Assembly: GCF_001435235.1 (NCBI RefSeq)
Contig: NZ_AZGB01000003.1
Coordinates: 62,001 to 126,000 of the forward strand
Reading direction: 5' to 3'
Length of the DNA: 64,000 bases
Source of the DNA: Liquorilactobacillus ghanensis DSM 18630
GTDB lineage: Bacteria; Bacillota; Bacilli; Lactobacillales; Lactobacillaceae
A program made the position numbers and the translations under genes. Positions 41,898 through 51,513 of the stretch are shown here, in pieces. Each line of letters begins with the position of its first letter. Position 1 is the first letter of the stretch. The notes beneath the pieces were generated by a model. It was not told the DNA's origin. It searched no databases and saw only the letters and a program-made list of their open reading frames with translations.

Positions 41898-42668
41898 ATG
41901 CAGAAAATCATCAATCAGCCAGAAGTAACAATTACTAATATTATTTGGAGTTTTGATCAAAAGACACAAAAAGTTAATGTTTTATTAATTAAACGAGCAG
42001 ATTTTCCTTTTAAGGACTATTGGGCATTGCCGGAAACTTATTTGCGCGAAACAGAGAGTGCCGATCAAGCCGCTTTACGGCTGGTACGCGAAAAAATCGG
42101 TTTGGAGTTGCCGCGCTTTTATACCGAACAGTTGGAGACCTTTACTAATCCACTGCGTTCCGTTTCGGCTCAGCGGCAAATTGCTTTGGCTTATATGACT
42201 TTCTTGCCGGATATGCCGGCTTTAAATCCGGGATATGGAGCAACTGCTGCTCAGTGGTTTCAGTTGGAAACTGATCCGCAGCATAATTATTTATTCACGG
42301 GAGAACAGCTGAGTTTTAACTTGACTGAACAACAAACGGAGAATAATTTTTATCATGCTTTGCAGGCAAATCATCATTTTGGTCATTTGGCCTTTGATCA
42401 TGAGTGGCTATTGAAAATTGCTTGTTTGCGGATCAGAAATAAGTTGGATTATCAACCGAATATTTTGCGGATCTTAGGTGATATATTCACCTTAAAGGCC
42501 GTGCGAATTGTTTATGCCGCCTTTTTAAAACGACCGGTGACGGCTATTGATAATTCCAATTTCCGTAAAACGCATCAGCATTTTTTCCAAGAAGTTGGTT
42601 CGGCGCCGAATAATGGTCCTGGCAGACCTGCTCATCTATATCGTTTAAAAAAGTTTGGAGATAGGTGA
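41898..42668 (+). CDS. nrtR: NrtR-type Nudix-related transcriptional regulator of NAD metabolism
   Basis: The 256-residue protein joins a Nudix-like domain (about 1-150) to a C-terminal winged helix (about 165-250, ILRILGDIFTLKAVRIVYAAFL). The Nudix box reads ALRLVREKIGL where catalytic members have REUxEExGU; two of the glutamates are replaced, so hydrolase activity is unlikely. NrtR proteins bind ADP-ribose or NAD-related ligands and control NAD genes. Its location within an NAD operon supports the call. The palindrome at 39722-39754 is the candidate site. Confidence 0.88.
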   Translation: MQKIINQPEVTITNIIWSFDQKTQKVNVLLIKRADFPFKDYWALPETYLRETESADQAALRLVREKIGLELPRFYTEQLETFTNPLRSVSAQRQIALAYMTFLPDMPALNPGYGATAAQWFQLETDPQHNYLFTGEQLSFNLTEQQTENNFYHALQANHHFGHLAFDHEWLLKIACLRIRNKLDYQPNILRILGDIFTLKAVRIVYAAFLKRPVTAIDNSNFRKTHQHFFQEVGSAPNNGPGRPAHLYRLKKFGDR

Positions 42669-42670
42669 AA

Positions 42671-43237
42671 ATGAGTGAAAATAATAAATTTATCAGTTGG
42701 AAGAGTCCCCGCTTAACAGTTAGTGTTTTAACCTTGTCAGCTATGTTGTTGGCAGTTGATGTTGTTTTCTATAAAATCGCTTTTGGACCATCGTATGTCG
42801 GATTTAATTTGGGCTTTATCAGTACAGCATTGATGGGGTACTTTTTAGGACCGTGGTTAGCTGGTGGCTTGGAAATGGCTTCCGATGTTATCGGTACTTT
42901 GTTGGGAGGCGGAACTTTTGCTTTTCCGTTTCTGATAACGGCATTTCTCGGTGGAATGGTTTATGGGATGTTTTTACACAAAAAAGAGCCGGGGATTTGG
43001 TCGATCATCATTACTAATCTGCTGTTGTTGCTGCCGATTAGTTTACTGATCGATACTTGGCTGGTTCATATAACATACCATGTAGCTTGGAATGTGCTTT
43101 TCTGGAGCCGATTGGGGCGTAACGCCATTGATTTTGTTATTCAAACAATATTGTTATATGTGATATTAAAAGCAATTGATCGAACCGGGTTACGCGACCG
43201 ATTTGAGAGCCGCTTGAAAAATCAACTTAACAAATAA
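42671..43237 (+). CDS. ECF transporter S component, FolT-like
   Basis: The 188-residue membrane protein has five to six spans. The segment GFNLGFISTALMGYFLGPWLAGG, then FLITAFLGGMVYGMFLHKK, matches the folate-family S components (FGFIPLALAGMLFGP ... FLHKK). It would share the ECF energising module encoded elsewhere. The position between nrtR and pnuC raises the question whether it takes a pyridine compound and not folate. The ATG 42671 overlaps the nrtR stop region, with GGAGATAGG upstream. Confidence 0.75.
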   Translation: MSENNKFISWKSPRLTVSVLTLSAMLLAVDVVFYKIAFGPSYVGFNLGFISTALMGYFLGPWLAGGLEMASDVIGTLLGGGTFAFPFLITAFLGGMVYGMFLHKKEPGIWSIIITNLLLLLPISLLIDTWLVHITYHVAWNVLFWSRLGRNAIDFVIQTILLYVILKAIDRTGLRDRFESRLKNQLNK

Positions 43238-43271
43238 AATTAACTGAGATTAAAAATAAGAGGACATATAA

Positions 43272-44012
43272 TTGGAAAAAGAAAATGTTTTAAGCTGGTT
43301 GAAGAAACAATTGTTTTCCAACTGGAAAGCCTTTGAAATTGGCTACACGATAGTTTTAATCTGCTTGCAAGTTGGGGTGTACGTGATTGCTCCCAACAGT
43401 ATCATTGGCATGCTTTCCGGAATTTTTGGTGTACTGTGTTTAATTTATGGGATGAAAGGGCGTAAGATTTCTTTTATTTTTGGATTTATTCAGTGTTTGG
43501 CAATGACTTATGTTGCTTGGATCAGTCATGCATATGGTTCCTTTGCAATGGATATTATCTATGTTATTTCGCAACCGATCGGCTGGTTTATGTGGGGTCG
43601 TGATCAAAAAACACGATCTTTCAATCAGCGGACTCGTAATAGTTTATTTATTGCTTCCTTCATCGCTTGGGGAATTGGCTGGTATGTTTTGGCTCAGTTG
43701 CATGGGCAGCTGCCGTACTTTGATTCAATAAATTTTGTGGTAAGTTTAATTGCTCAGGTTCTATACATCTTAAAATTTACGGAAAATTGGGCATTATGGA
43801 TCGTTGTAAATGGTGCCAATATTATTTATTGGGGAATCTTAGCTGTGCAAGCAATTAATGGAACAACTTCACTAGGTTCTTTGGGAGCTTCATTGTCGCA
43901 AGTTGCCCTTCAAGCAGCGCTGCTTTTTAACTCAGCCTATGCAGTAAAAGTCTGGTCGAGCGGTGAGGCAGATAATGAGGGTGGCACTAACGATAAGAAT
44001 GACAATAATTAA
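43272..44012 (+). CDS. pnuC: PnuC-type nicotinamide riboside transporter
   Basis: The 246-residue protein has about seven spans. QPIGWFMWG near residue 108 and ENWALWIVVNGANIIYWG near residue 174 are the WxxxW/N substrate-binding motifs of PnuC, which moves nicotinamide riboside by facilitated diffusion. Use of the riboside requires a kinase (NadR/NrK) not present here. TTG 43272 follows AAGAGGA. This is the last gene of the operon. Confidence 0.93.
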   Translation: MEKENVLSWLKKQLFSNWKAFEIGYTIVLICLQVGVYVIAPNSIIGMLSGIFGVLCLIYGMKGRKISFIFGFIQCLAMTYVAWISHAYGSFAMDIIYVISQPIGWFMWGRDQKTRSFNQRTRNSLFIASFIAWGIGWYVLAQLHGQLPYFDSINFVVSLIAQVLYILKFTENWALWIVVNGANIIYWGILAVQAINGTTSLGSLGASLSQVALQAALLFNSAYAVKVWSSGEADNEGGTNDKNDNN

Positions 44013-44056
44013 TTATGTGATTTGAAACAGCAACTTCAAAATTATTCGAATAAAAT

Positions 44057-44100
44057 AAATGGAACAGCGCAAGTTTTAGTTTGCGTTGTTCCATTTTTTT
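44057..44100 (+). terminator. Terminator of the NAD salvage operon
   Basis: AAATGGAACAGCGCAA pairs with TTGCGTTGTTCCATTT, then T. It may also act for adhE, which ends nearby on the other strand. Confidence 0.9.
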
Positions 44101-44164
44101 AATATATACGGTTATTAGTAATTTGGTTAACTGCTGTCTGCCCACTTGAGTCAGTTAACGGAGA

Positions 44165-46855
44165 TTAAAATTGATCGATCAGTAATTGCCGGATTTCAGC
44201 TAAACTTGGCTGGCGTGGATTAGCTGGGGTGCATTGGTCGTTATAAACCAAGTCAACTAATTTATCCAGTGATTTTTCAAAGTGTTCTTTAGTAACCCCA
44301 TTAGCCGATAATTTCGGAGTAACTTCAACGGCAGCCATCAATTTATCGATTTTCTGGCAAAGCTTCTCAACTAATTCTGCATCGTCTTTGCCTTGTAATC
44401 CGATGAAACGGGCAACGTCGGCGTAATCTTTTTGTCCACGATAAACTTCATAACGTGGGAAAGGTGTACGTTTAACTTTGCCGGCTACACCGTTGAAACG
44501 AATGACATGCTGCATAGCGATCGAAATTGCCAAACCATGCGGTAAGCCGAATTCACCACCGGTTTTATGTGCCAATGAGTGGTTAACACCCAAGAAAGCA
44601 TTCGCAAAAGCCATTCCAGCTAAGCAAGCGGCATAATGCATATTCTCGCGGGCTTTTTCACCTTCACGAGTTGGGTGCTGCGGATCAAATTTGTATGATT
44701 CTGCTAAGTTCTCAAAGACTAACTTAATTGCTTGTAATGACCAAGGCTTGGTAAAGTCAGAGGACATTACAGATACATATGATTCAAGCGCATGTGATAG
44801 TGAATCGAGTCCTGACCAGGCAACGGTTCGTTTCGGAACAGTCATTACGAATTCCGGATCAACGATCGCAATTTGTGGTGTTAATTCATAATCGGTCAGC
44901 GGATATTTAACATGCGTCTTGTCATCAGTGATAACCGCATACGGCGTTACTTCAGAACCAGTTCCGGAAGTAGTTGGAACAGCTACCAGCTTAGTGTTTA
45001 GCTGATGATGGAATTTAACGATTCGTTTCCGAATATCAATAAATTTCTGCTGCAGCCGGGTAAAGAGTTCACTGACTTTTTCATAACTTTCTAAGAAACC
45101 AGCGGGCTGGTCAAGCGAGTACTCATAGATGAAGCGGGCGATCTTAGCCGCATCCAAAGCTGAACCACCACCGATAGCAATGATCGTATCTGGTTGGAAT
45201 TGTGCCATTTGTTTAGCAATTTCGATGGTCTGACCTAAAGTCGGGTCTGGATTAACAGTTCCGTAAATTGAAGTCTTAACCGGATCATCGCGTAAAGCCA
45301 ATTGATCATAGATTTTATCAACGAAGCCGAATTTTACCATTCCCGGATCGGCAACAATAAAGGCGCGACTAATGTGTTCAACTTGGTCCTGCAGATAAGA
45401 AATTGCATTTTTTTCGTAATAAATTTTTTCAGGCAGCCGAACCCATTGCGGCCGGTTACGCCGTTTAGCAACAGTTTTGATATTTAATAAATCTTTAGTT
45501 GATAAATTATGCGACAATGAATTCTTCCCCCATGATCCAGTTCCGAGTGTCAGACTTGGGCGCAATGCGTCGGTATAAATATCACCTAAACCGCCAAGTG
45601 AATCCGGCTGGTTGACCAAGATTCGGGCAGCTTTGGTCTGATCAGCATATTCATTGATAAATGGATCAGCCTGCGAACCAATTTGAATGGCAGCGTTATG
45701 ACCGGCACCTTGATAATTAAGCAGGGCGCTGACGATTTTAATGCCGTCTTGCCGATCCTTGGCTTTATAAACTGACAGCAGCGGTGAAAGCTTTTCAGAA
45801 GAAAGCTTTTCGCCGATGTTTTTCGGATCAAGTTCAAACAACAAGACATCCTTGCCGGCCGGCAGTTCAACGCCAGCTTGTGCTGCGATCCAAGTAGCCG
45901 GTTTACCGGCTACTGGGCCATTAACGCCGTGCCGATCATTGAAAACAAAATCAGCAATTTTTTGATAATCTTTCTTTGGAACAACATAAGCACCTTTAGC
46001 CTGCATTTTTTTCAGCCAAGCATTATAAACCGGTGCTTCGACTACCACCGAGTTTTCAGTTGCACAGATCATGCCGTTGTCAAAACGTTTGGACAATAAC
46101 AGATCTTCGACTGCACGATCCAAGTCAGCAGTGTGATCGACAAAGATAGCGCCGTTTCCAGCTCCGACACCCATGGAAGGATTGCCGGACTTCAAAGCTG
46201 CATTAACCATTCCCGGACCGCCGGTAGCTAAGATCGAAGCAATTTTTGGATTGCGAATCAAAGCCGTAGTGTTGTCGAGACTTGGTGTTTCGATCCACTG
46301 AACGATGTTTTTCGGGGCACCGGCAGCGACAGCAGCATCATACAAAATCTTCGCAGCGTGAACTGAACATTTTTGCGCTTGCGGATGAAAAGCAAAGATA
46401 ATTGCATTTCGTGTTTTAAGCGCCATTAAAGTTTTGAACATTGCGGTCGAAGTCGGATTAGTGGTTGGCACGATTCCGGCTAAAACACCAAGAGGAGCAG
46501 CAATTTCTACTTGACCGGCAACTTTGTTTTCACTCAGAACACCGACTGTTTTTTCATTTTTGATTAGATTATAAATATTTTCGGTTGCAAAACGGTTTTT
46601 GGTATCTTTATCCTCAACCACTCCGCGCTGTGTTTCATCAACTGCCTCATGCGCCAGCATCAAAGCTGCTTCTGAGCCAGCTAGTGCGGCAGATGCGACG
46701 ATTTTATCGACTTCAGCTTGAGTATAGTTGGCATAAACTTTTTCAGCGATTAAAGCTTTTTCCACCAAACCGCCTGTATAAGCCTCTGCTTGTTCGAACT
46801 GCTTTGCTTTTTCTTCAGGTGAAAGAGCTTTTTTAACTTTTCTGGTAACCGCCAT
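44165..46855 (-). CDS. adhE: Bifunctional acetaldehyde-CoA/alcohol dehydrogenase
   Basis: The 896-residue fusion reduces acetyl-CoA to acetaldehyde and then ethanol, recycling two NADH. The N-terminal aldehyde dehydrogenase domain has the catalytic Cys in GMICATENS (about C264). The C-terminal iron alcohol dehydrogenase domain has [10 protein letters not shown] and the iron ligands in [25 protein letters not shown] precedes the ATG. Rex-like sites stand upstream, and ackA is divergent. Length is close to the family's 870-890. Confidence 0.97.
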   Translation of the reverse strand: MAVTRKVKKALSPEEKAKQFEQAEAYTGGLVEKALIAEKVYANYTQAEVDKIVASAALAGSEAALMLAHEAVDETQRGVVEDKDTKNRFATENIYNLIKNEKTVGVLSENKVAGQVEIAAPLGVLAGIVPTTNPTSTAMFKTLMALKTRNAIIFAFHPQAQKCSVHAAKILYDAAVAAGAPKNIVQWIETPSLDNTTALIRNPKIASILATGGPGMVNAALKSGNPSMGVGAGNGAIFVDHTADLDRAVEDLLLSKRFDNGMICATENSVVVEAPVYNAWLKKMQAKGAYVVPKKDYQKIADFVFNDRHGVNGPVAGKPATWIAAQAGVELPAGKDVLLFELDPKNIGEKLSSEKLSPLLSVYKAKDRQDGIKIVSALLNYQGAGHNAAIQIGSQADPFINEYADQTKAARILVNQPDSLGGLGDIYTDALRPSLTLGTGSWGKNSLSHNLSTKDLLNIKTVAKRRNRPQWVRLPEKIYYEKNAISYLQDQVEHISRAFIVADPGMVKFGFVDKIYDQLALRDDPVKTSIYGTVNPDPTLGQTIEIAKQMAQFQPDTIIAIGGGSALDAAKIARFIYEYSLDQPAGFLESYEKVSELFTRLQQKFIDIRKRIVKFHHQLNTKLVAVPTTSGTGSEVTPYAVITDDKTHVKYPLTDYELTPQIAIVDPEFVMTVPKRTVAWSGLDSLSHALESYVSVMSSDFTKPWSLQAIKLVFENLAESYKFDPQHPTREGEKARENMHYAACLAGMAFANAFLGVNHSLAHKTGGEFGLPHGLAISIAMQHVIRFNGVAGKVKRTPFPRYEVYRGQKDYADVARFIGLQGKDDAELVEKLCQKIDKLMAAVEVTPKLSANGVTKEHFEKSLDKLVDLVYNDQCTPANPRQPSLAEIRQLLIDQF

Positions 46856-46894
46856 AGAATAAGTCCTCCTTATAAATTGTAAATTTGACTTTAT

Positions 46895-46912
46895 TTGTGA
46901 AATAAATCACTA
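46895..46912 (-). promoter_or_regulatory. Rex-like operator upstream of adhE
   Basis: TTGTGAAATAAATCACTA matches the consensus TTGTGA-N6-TCACAA except for one base. It lies 40-57 bases before the adhE start. A weaker copy, TTGTGAAATACAACACTT, lies at 46945-46962. Confidence 0.7.
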
Positions 46913-47042
46913 TTTTTGGTACAACCATATGTTACCGCTTTTAATTGTGAAATACAACACTTTTGCAACATTAAAATGAATTATTTTTTTGCGCAAGAAA
47001 TCACTTGTATAATAGCAATTACTACTAACTAATAAAAAGTGA

Positions 47043-47091
47043 TTGACAAAAAAGTCCATTATGTTATTATCTTATGTGAATATAATCACAG
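47043..47091 (+). promoter_or_regulatory. ackA promoter with Rex-like operator
   Basis: TTGACA (47043-47048) and TATTAT (47065-47070) are spaced by 16 bp. ATGTGAATATAATCACAG (47074-47091), just after the -10, fits the Rex palindrome with outer mismatches only. Binding there would block initiation. Confidence 0.65.
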
Positions 47092-47112
47092 GATTAGAGG
47101 AGCCCTTGAATA

Positions 47113-48312
47113 ATGAAAAAAGTATTATCAATCAATTCAGGCAGTTCATCATTAAAGATCAGTTTGTTTGCAATGCCGCTTGAGAAACGACTGGCAAAAA
47201 TTATGGTCGATTACTCAGCTGAAGCTAAGCAATTGGTAACGATCAAGTTACCGCAAAAATCGTTGGTTGCTGAACACTATACTGAAAAAGCAACACCGGT
47301 CGAGCTGGCACTGAAATTATTGAAAAAATATCAAGTGATCGCTGCTGACCAGGAAATTGCGGCAGTCGGTCATCGAATTGTGGCTGGCGGTGAGTTGTTT
47401 CATCAGTCAACTGAAATTACACCGGGGATGCTGCGCAAGCTGGAAAGCATTAATGAATTGGCTCCGCTGCATAATCCAGCAAACGTTGCCGGCATTCGGG
47501 ATGCACAGCAGCTGTTACCGAATTGTCCGCAAATTGCAGTTTTTGATACAGCTTTCCATACAGATTTACCACCGGAAAATTTTCTATATGCTTTACCGAT
47601 GGAATATTATCGCAAATATAAAGTCAGAAAGTATGGAGCACACGGGACAAGTCACCGGTTTGTTGCCCAGCAAGCCGCGACAATGTTACACCGGCCGTTG
47701 AACGAACTGAAATTGATTACGCTGCATCTGGGTTCCGGGGCTTCAATGACAGCCATTAAAAATGGTAAAAGTTGTGATACTTCAATGGGTTTTTCTCCAT
47801 TAACGGGATTAATGATGAGTACTCGCAGCGGTGATGTCGATCCATCAATCTTGGTTTATCTATTAAAACATCATGCTTTTGCTAATATGGATGAATGTAT
47901 GCGGATTTTGAATCAGCGTTCAGGCTTGTTAGGGGTTTCAGAAGCAAGCAGTGATATGCGGGAAATTGAACGCGAAGCTGAAATTGATCCGCAGGCTGCT
48001 TTGGCGGTCAAAATGTTTGTTAAACGGATTTGTGATTATATTGGGTCTTATTGGCTAGAGTTGGGAGGAGCTGATGCGCTGGTTTTTACCGGCGGAATTG
48101 GTGAAAATGATAGTCACTTGCGCGAATTAGTCAGTCAACGTTTGCAATGTTTGGGAGTAGAATTTCAGTCAGCTCAGAATCAACGACGGGACTTGCCGTT
48201 CGATTTTGCTACTGCTGCCAGCCGTGCGCGGTTGCTGGTCATTCCGACTGATGAGGAGTTAATGATCGCCCGGGATGCTTATAAGCTGATAACAGCTAAA
48301 CAACTGATTTAA
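47113..48312 (+). CDS. ackA: Acetate kinase
   Basis: The 399-residue enzyme converts acetyl phosphate and ADP to acetate and ATP. The opening VLSINSGSSSLK, the FDTAFHTDLP segment, the YGAHGTSHRFV block and FTGGIGEND are the family signatures. Length matches (about 395-400). GAGGAGCCC precedes the ATG. It is divergent from adhE, so the two competing fates of acetyl-CoA from PFL share one regulatory region. Confidence 0.97.
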   Translation: MKKVLSINSGSSSLKISLFAMPLEKRLAKIMVDYSAEAKQLVTIKLPQKSLVAEHYTEKATPVELALKLLKKYQVIAADQEIAAVGHRIVAGGELFHQSTEITPGMLRKLESINELAPLHNPANVAGIRDAQQLLPNCPQIAVFDTAFHTDLPPENFLYALPMEYYRKYKVRKYGAHGTSHRFVAQQAATMLHRPLNELKLITLHLGSGASMTAIKNGKSCDTSMGFSPLTGLMMSTRSGDVDPSILVYLLKHHAFANMDECMRILNQRSGLLGVSEASSDMREIEREAEIDPQAALAVKMFVKRICDYIGSYWLELGGADALVFTGGIGENDSHLRELVSQRLQCLGVEFQSAQNQRRDLPFDFATAASRARLLVIPTDEELMIARDAYKLITAKQLI

Positions 48313-48511
48313 AGTGAGGGGATTGGTTAAGCTTTATTGTAAAAGTTTAACTTTTAGTAAAATGACTAGTTATTGCGCGGGTTGCGTGCTAAGCTAGAGG
48401 CGTTTTGATAATTCAATTCGTCAAAACTGTACTTACCCCCAAGAAGAAAGTTGCGAATAACTTATTAAAACATGAGCGACGAGCCGGCATAGTAGTTGGT
48501 CAACCGCTTAC

Positions 48512-48568
48512 AAAAAAGGCCAAATAGCTGGTTGCTGAATAACAGTAATCGCTGCGTGGTCTTTTTTG
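48512..48568. terminator. Likely bidirectional terminator between ackA and the merR gene
   Basis: AAAAAAGGCCA pairs with TGGTCTTTTTT around a long loop with inner pairing. The 265 bases between these genes otherwise show only a small hairpin (GTTTTGA/TCAAAAC, about 48402-48427). Confidence 0.6.
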
Positions 48569-48577
48569 CTGCTGAAT

Positions 48578-49045
48578 TTAATTCTGTTTTTTCAAAATCA
48601 TCTGTGTTGGTTGATCGGCTTTAATAATGGCATGAACATGAATTTCTGGCTGGTCAGCTAATGGTCCTAAATCAAATTCATAGCCATCTTCAATTTTATT
48701 GATATCAACTAAGCGTTCTCTTACCAGTTTATGGATGGCAACGGTCACCTGATCATGTGCTTTGGTTTTAGCAACAGCCGCTTTTAAAGTATAGCCGGTT
48801 GCTAAATATGATTGGATCAGGCTGATTTTGGCCATGGTAAAATAAGTGTATTTTCGGTGCTGACCATCTTCAGAACATTTGGCGGGCTTAATATAATCAC
48901 GTTGCTCCCAATAGCGCAATTTACGCTGCGAAACGCCGGTTGCTCGCGAAATATCCCCAATTCCTAGGAGAAAATTGTCTTGTTTCATGATTTCTTTAAT
49001 ACGTAATATAAAATCACGATTGGCTAACGGACTCGTCTCTTTCAC
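48578..49045 (-). CDS. MerR-family transcriptional regulator
   Basis: The 155-residue protein has the MerR helix-turn-helix and wing (GIGDISRATGVSQRKLRYWEQRDYIKPAK, about residues 28-56), a following helix, and a short C-terminal part without metal-binding Cys. It is divergent from a multidrug exporter gene, which makes it the probable regulator. No ligand can be deduced. The start codon lies after AAGGAACGG on the minus strand. Confidence 0.9.
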   Translation of the reverse strand: MKETSPLANRDFILRIKEIMKQDNFLLGIGDISRATGVSQRKLRYWEQRDYIKPAKCSEDGQHRKYTYFTMAKISLIQSYLATGYTLKAAVAKTKAHDQVTVAIHKLVRERLVDINKIEDGYEFDLGPLADQPEIHVHAIIKADQPTQMILKKQN

Positions 49046-49085
49046 TTTTCACCGTTCCTTTGATTTGTTTATTTTTCTGACTCTA

Positions 49086-49147
49086 ATTGTATATTTTTTA
49101 ACATTTTTGTCAAGTAAGTTGACAAAGAAATGAAATGAGACTATATT
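49086..49147. promoter_or_regulatory. Divergent promoters sharing one palindrome (merR / MFS exporter)
   Basis: TTGTCAAGTAAGTTGACAA (49107-49125) has perfect 7-bp arms and a 5-bp centre. Its right arm holds TTGACA, a -35 box, 17 bp before TATATT (49142-49147) for the exporter. Its left arm holds TTGACA on the minus strand, 16 bp before TACAAT (49091-49086) for the regulator gene. Confidence 0.7.
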
Positions 49148-49201
49148 AGTTTTCAGACTTGATTTACAAAAATAATTTACTTTGAGAAGGGAAGTATAAA
49201 C

Positions 49202-50689
49202 ATGGCAAAGGCACTTGATGCAAACGGTAAAGAATATAACCGTGCCTTACTAGTAGCTTTGCTGTTAGTCGGAACTTTTTGTACATTTTTAAATCAGACG
49301 ATCTTGTCAACTGCTTTTCCAACGTTAATGAAGCATTTTGATATTACAGCTTCAACGGTTCAGTGGCTGACAACTGGTTTTATGATGGTTAACGGGATTA
49401 TGATCCCGATTAGTGCTTGGCTGACTGGCAGATTTAATTCGAAATTACTTTATGAAATGGCAATGATTACTTTTTTTATTGGAACATTAACTTGTTATTT
49501 AGCTCCAAACTTTGGAACTTTATTGATTGGACGTTTGATTCAAGCCCTTGGTGTCGGTGTCACGATGCCGTTACTGCAGACCTTGATGCTGACGATTTTT
49601 CCGGCTAATCGGCGTGGAGCCGCGATGGGGCTGGCCGGTTTGGTAATCGGCTTAGCTCCGGCAATCGGTCCGACCTTATCCGGCTGGGTAATTGATCATT
49701 ATCGCTGGGAAACTTTGTTCGGAATGATTTTACCGATTGTCGGAGTTGTAATTGTAGCCGGCTTCTTCTTTATGCGCAGCTTGTTACCGTTGCGCAATGA
49801 AAAACTTGATTGGCTGTCAGCCTTATTGTCAACAATTGGTTTTGGCAGTTTGCTGTACGGCTTTTCGGAAGTCGGGGAAAAAGGTTGGAGCAGTCCGCTG
49901 GTTTTAGGATCAATGGTAGTCGGCGTAATCTTTATTGTTTTATTTGGTTATCGCCAGCTGCATTTAAAAAATCCATTTTTGGAACTGCGCGTATTGAAAA
50001 ATCCAGAATTTTCGATTGCGGCTTTACTGAGTTCATTATCAATGATTGCCATGATCGGTGTCGAAATGGTTTTGCCGCTTTATTTGCAGACAGTTCGTGG
50101 TGAATCAGCTTTTCATTCTGGATTAACATTATTACCCGGAGCATTAATGATGGGGATAATGAGCCCAATTACCGGTCAGATTTTTGATCGAATCGGTGCT
50201 CGCCGCTTAGCAATTACCGGTTTGTTCCTATTAACAGCAGGTACGATTCCGTTTGCTTTTGTGACTAAAACCACGCCACATGTGTATGTAATAGTCCTCT
50301 ATGCAATTCGGATGGCGGGGATCGCCATGGCGATGATGCCGATTACTACTTCTGGAATGAACGCTTTGCCGCTACGCTTAATGAGCGATGGGACAGCGGT
50401 CAATAATACGATTCGCCAGGTCGCTTCATCAATGGGGACCGCGATTATGATCAGTATCTTGACAAACGTTACTAATGACCAAAAACCAGCTCATCATTTG
50501 TTGAGTCAGCAGCCGCTGCAGTATAAAAATAGTGCCTTAGATGCGGTCGTTAATGGTTATCATGCTGCCTTTTGGGTAGCCGTTGTCTTTGGGGCAATTG
50601 GTTTAGTTGTGTCGTTTTTCGTCAGTTCACGTGTTCCGCACAGTATTAAATTAGATGAAACAGATACATTAAAGGGGGCTGGTAAATAA
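49202..50689 (+). CDS. MFS multidrug exporter, DHA2 (14-TM) family
   Basis: The 495-residue protein has 14 predicted spans. LNQTILSTAFPTLMKHFD in span 1 is the DHA2 motif D1-like segment, and GLAPAIGPTLSGW in span 5 is motif C of drug:H+ antiporters. It is close to LmrB/EmrB-type exporters. GAAGGGAAG precedes the ATG. The DUF4811 gene begins with one base of overlap at its stop, a pairing I recall from other lactobacilli. Confidence 0.92.
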   Translation: MAKALDANGKEYNRALLVALLLVGTFCTFLNQTILSTAFPTLMKHFDITASTVQWLTTGFMMVNGIMIPISAWLTGRFNSKLLYEMAMITFFIGTLTCYLAPNFGTLLIGRLIQALGVGVTMPLLQTLMLTIFPANRRGAAMGLAGLVIGLAPAIGPTLSGWVIDHYRWETLFGMILPIVGVVIVAGFFFMRSLLPLRNEKLDWLSALLSTIGFGSLLYGFSEVGEKGWSSPLVLGSMVVGVIFIVLFGYRQLHLKNPFLELRVLKNPEFSIAALLSSLSMIAMIGVEMVLPLYLQTVRGESAFHSGLTLLPGALMMGIMSPITGQIFDRIGARRLAITGLFLLTAGTIPFAFVTKTTPHVYVIVLYAIRMAGIAMAMMPITTSGMNALPLRLMSDGTAVNNTIRQVASSMGTAIMISILTNVTNDQKPAHHLLSQQPLQYKNSALDAVVNGYHAAFWVAVVFGAIGLVVSFFVSSRVPHSIKLDETDTLKGAGK

Positions 50690-51441
50690 TGATAATTGTA
50701 GCTGTAATCATTGCCGCTTTATTGCTGTTTATCTGCATGACGGCCATTAAGCCGGCCGCTTTGCGAAATACCTTGAGTATACTGTGTGCAATAGCGGTGG
50801 TTTTGTCCATGGTACTTATGGTCAGAAATGATCGCGAGCATTTTGGGATGCGCCGTGTTAGCCAGACTCAAAATTATTCACTGGTTTCCAGTGCCGGTTC
50901 AACACCGTCAATGTTGTTGTATAAATCAATCGGAACTGCTGGCAAAGAAAAAGCTTATCTTTATAAAACCAGTAATCAACCAAAAAAACTTCAGCATACT
51001 AACCCGGATCCTGAAAAATCAGTAGTTAAAGTTGTTCAGCGTAAAAATGCGAAAGCACAGCTTAAAGTTACGACGATTCGCTGGCAGTATCGCAGTCAAG
51101 CAGCTAAGTTCTGGTTTGGAATTGCCAACAATAACAATAAGTTGATCAAACGCAAGTATACGTTCAATCTCGGCAATGACTGGTTTGTTTTGAGCACAAC
51201 TCAAGCTAAGGCTTTGCAAAAGCAGATCAAGCAAAAACAATCGCAAATGCAAGCTGCAGCGAAAACGTATGTAGCTCAGCAGGTAAAGGCTCGTTTAACT
51301 GCTGCCATGGCTAAAGATCCAACTATGTCGACCAGCCAACAGCAAGCTTTAAGTCAGCAGTTTGCTAAACAAGCAACTGCAGCTTATCAGCAACAGGCGG
51401 TAGCCCAAGCCGTTAAAGAAGTTAAACAACAAACTAAATAA
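50689..51441 (+). CDS. DUF4811-type membrane protein
   Basis: The 250-residue protein has two N-terminal spans (about 2-17 and 26-46), an extracellular domain (about 50-165, ending LGNDWFVLST), and a Gln/Lys/Ala-rich helical tail (170-250), likely a coiled coil. This matches the DUF4811 family by layout and by its position after a DHA2 exporter. The role is unknown; an accessory part in efflux is an inference from the coupling. Confidence 0.75.
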   Translation: MIIVAVIIAALLLFICMTAIKPAALRNTLSILCAIAVVLSMVLMVRNDREHFGMRRVSQTQNYSLVSSAGSTPSMLLYKSIGTAGKEKAYLYKTSNQPKKLQHTNPDPEKSVVKVVQRKNAKAQLKVTTIRWQYRSQAAKFWFGIANNNNKLIKRKYTFNLGNDWFVLSTTQAKALQKQIKQKQSQMQAAAKTYVAQQVKARLTAAMAKDPTMSTSQQQALSQQFAKQATAAYQQQAVAQAVKEVKQQTK

Positions 51442-51475
51442 ACATTAAAACAAATTGAAAAATGAATTTATTTTT

Positions 51476-51508
51476 GAAGATGGGGTTGTCGCTCCAGCTT
51501 CTTTTTTT
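51476..51508 (+). terminator. Terminator of the exporter operon
   Basis: GAAGATGGGG pairs with CTCCAGCTTC with internal mismatches, then T. Confidence 0.65.
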
Positions 51509-51513
51509 ATGCC

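Noticed and set aside
49107-49125. The palindrome as a terminator
   Set aside because: It has no T run on either strand and contains -35 boxes with well-spaced -10 boxes.
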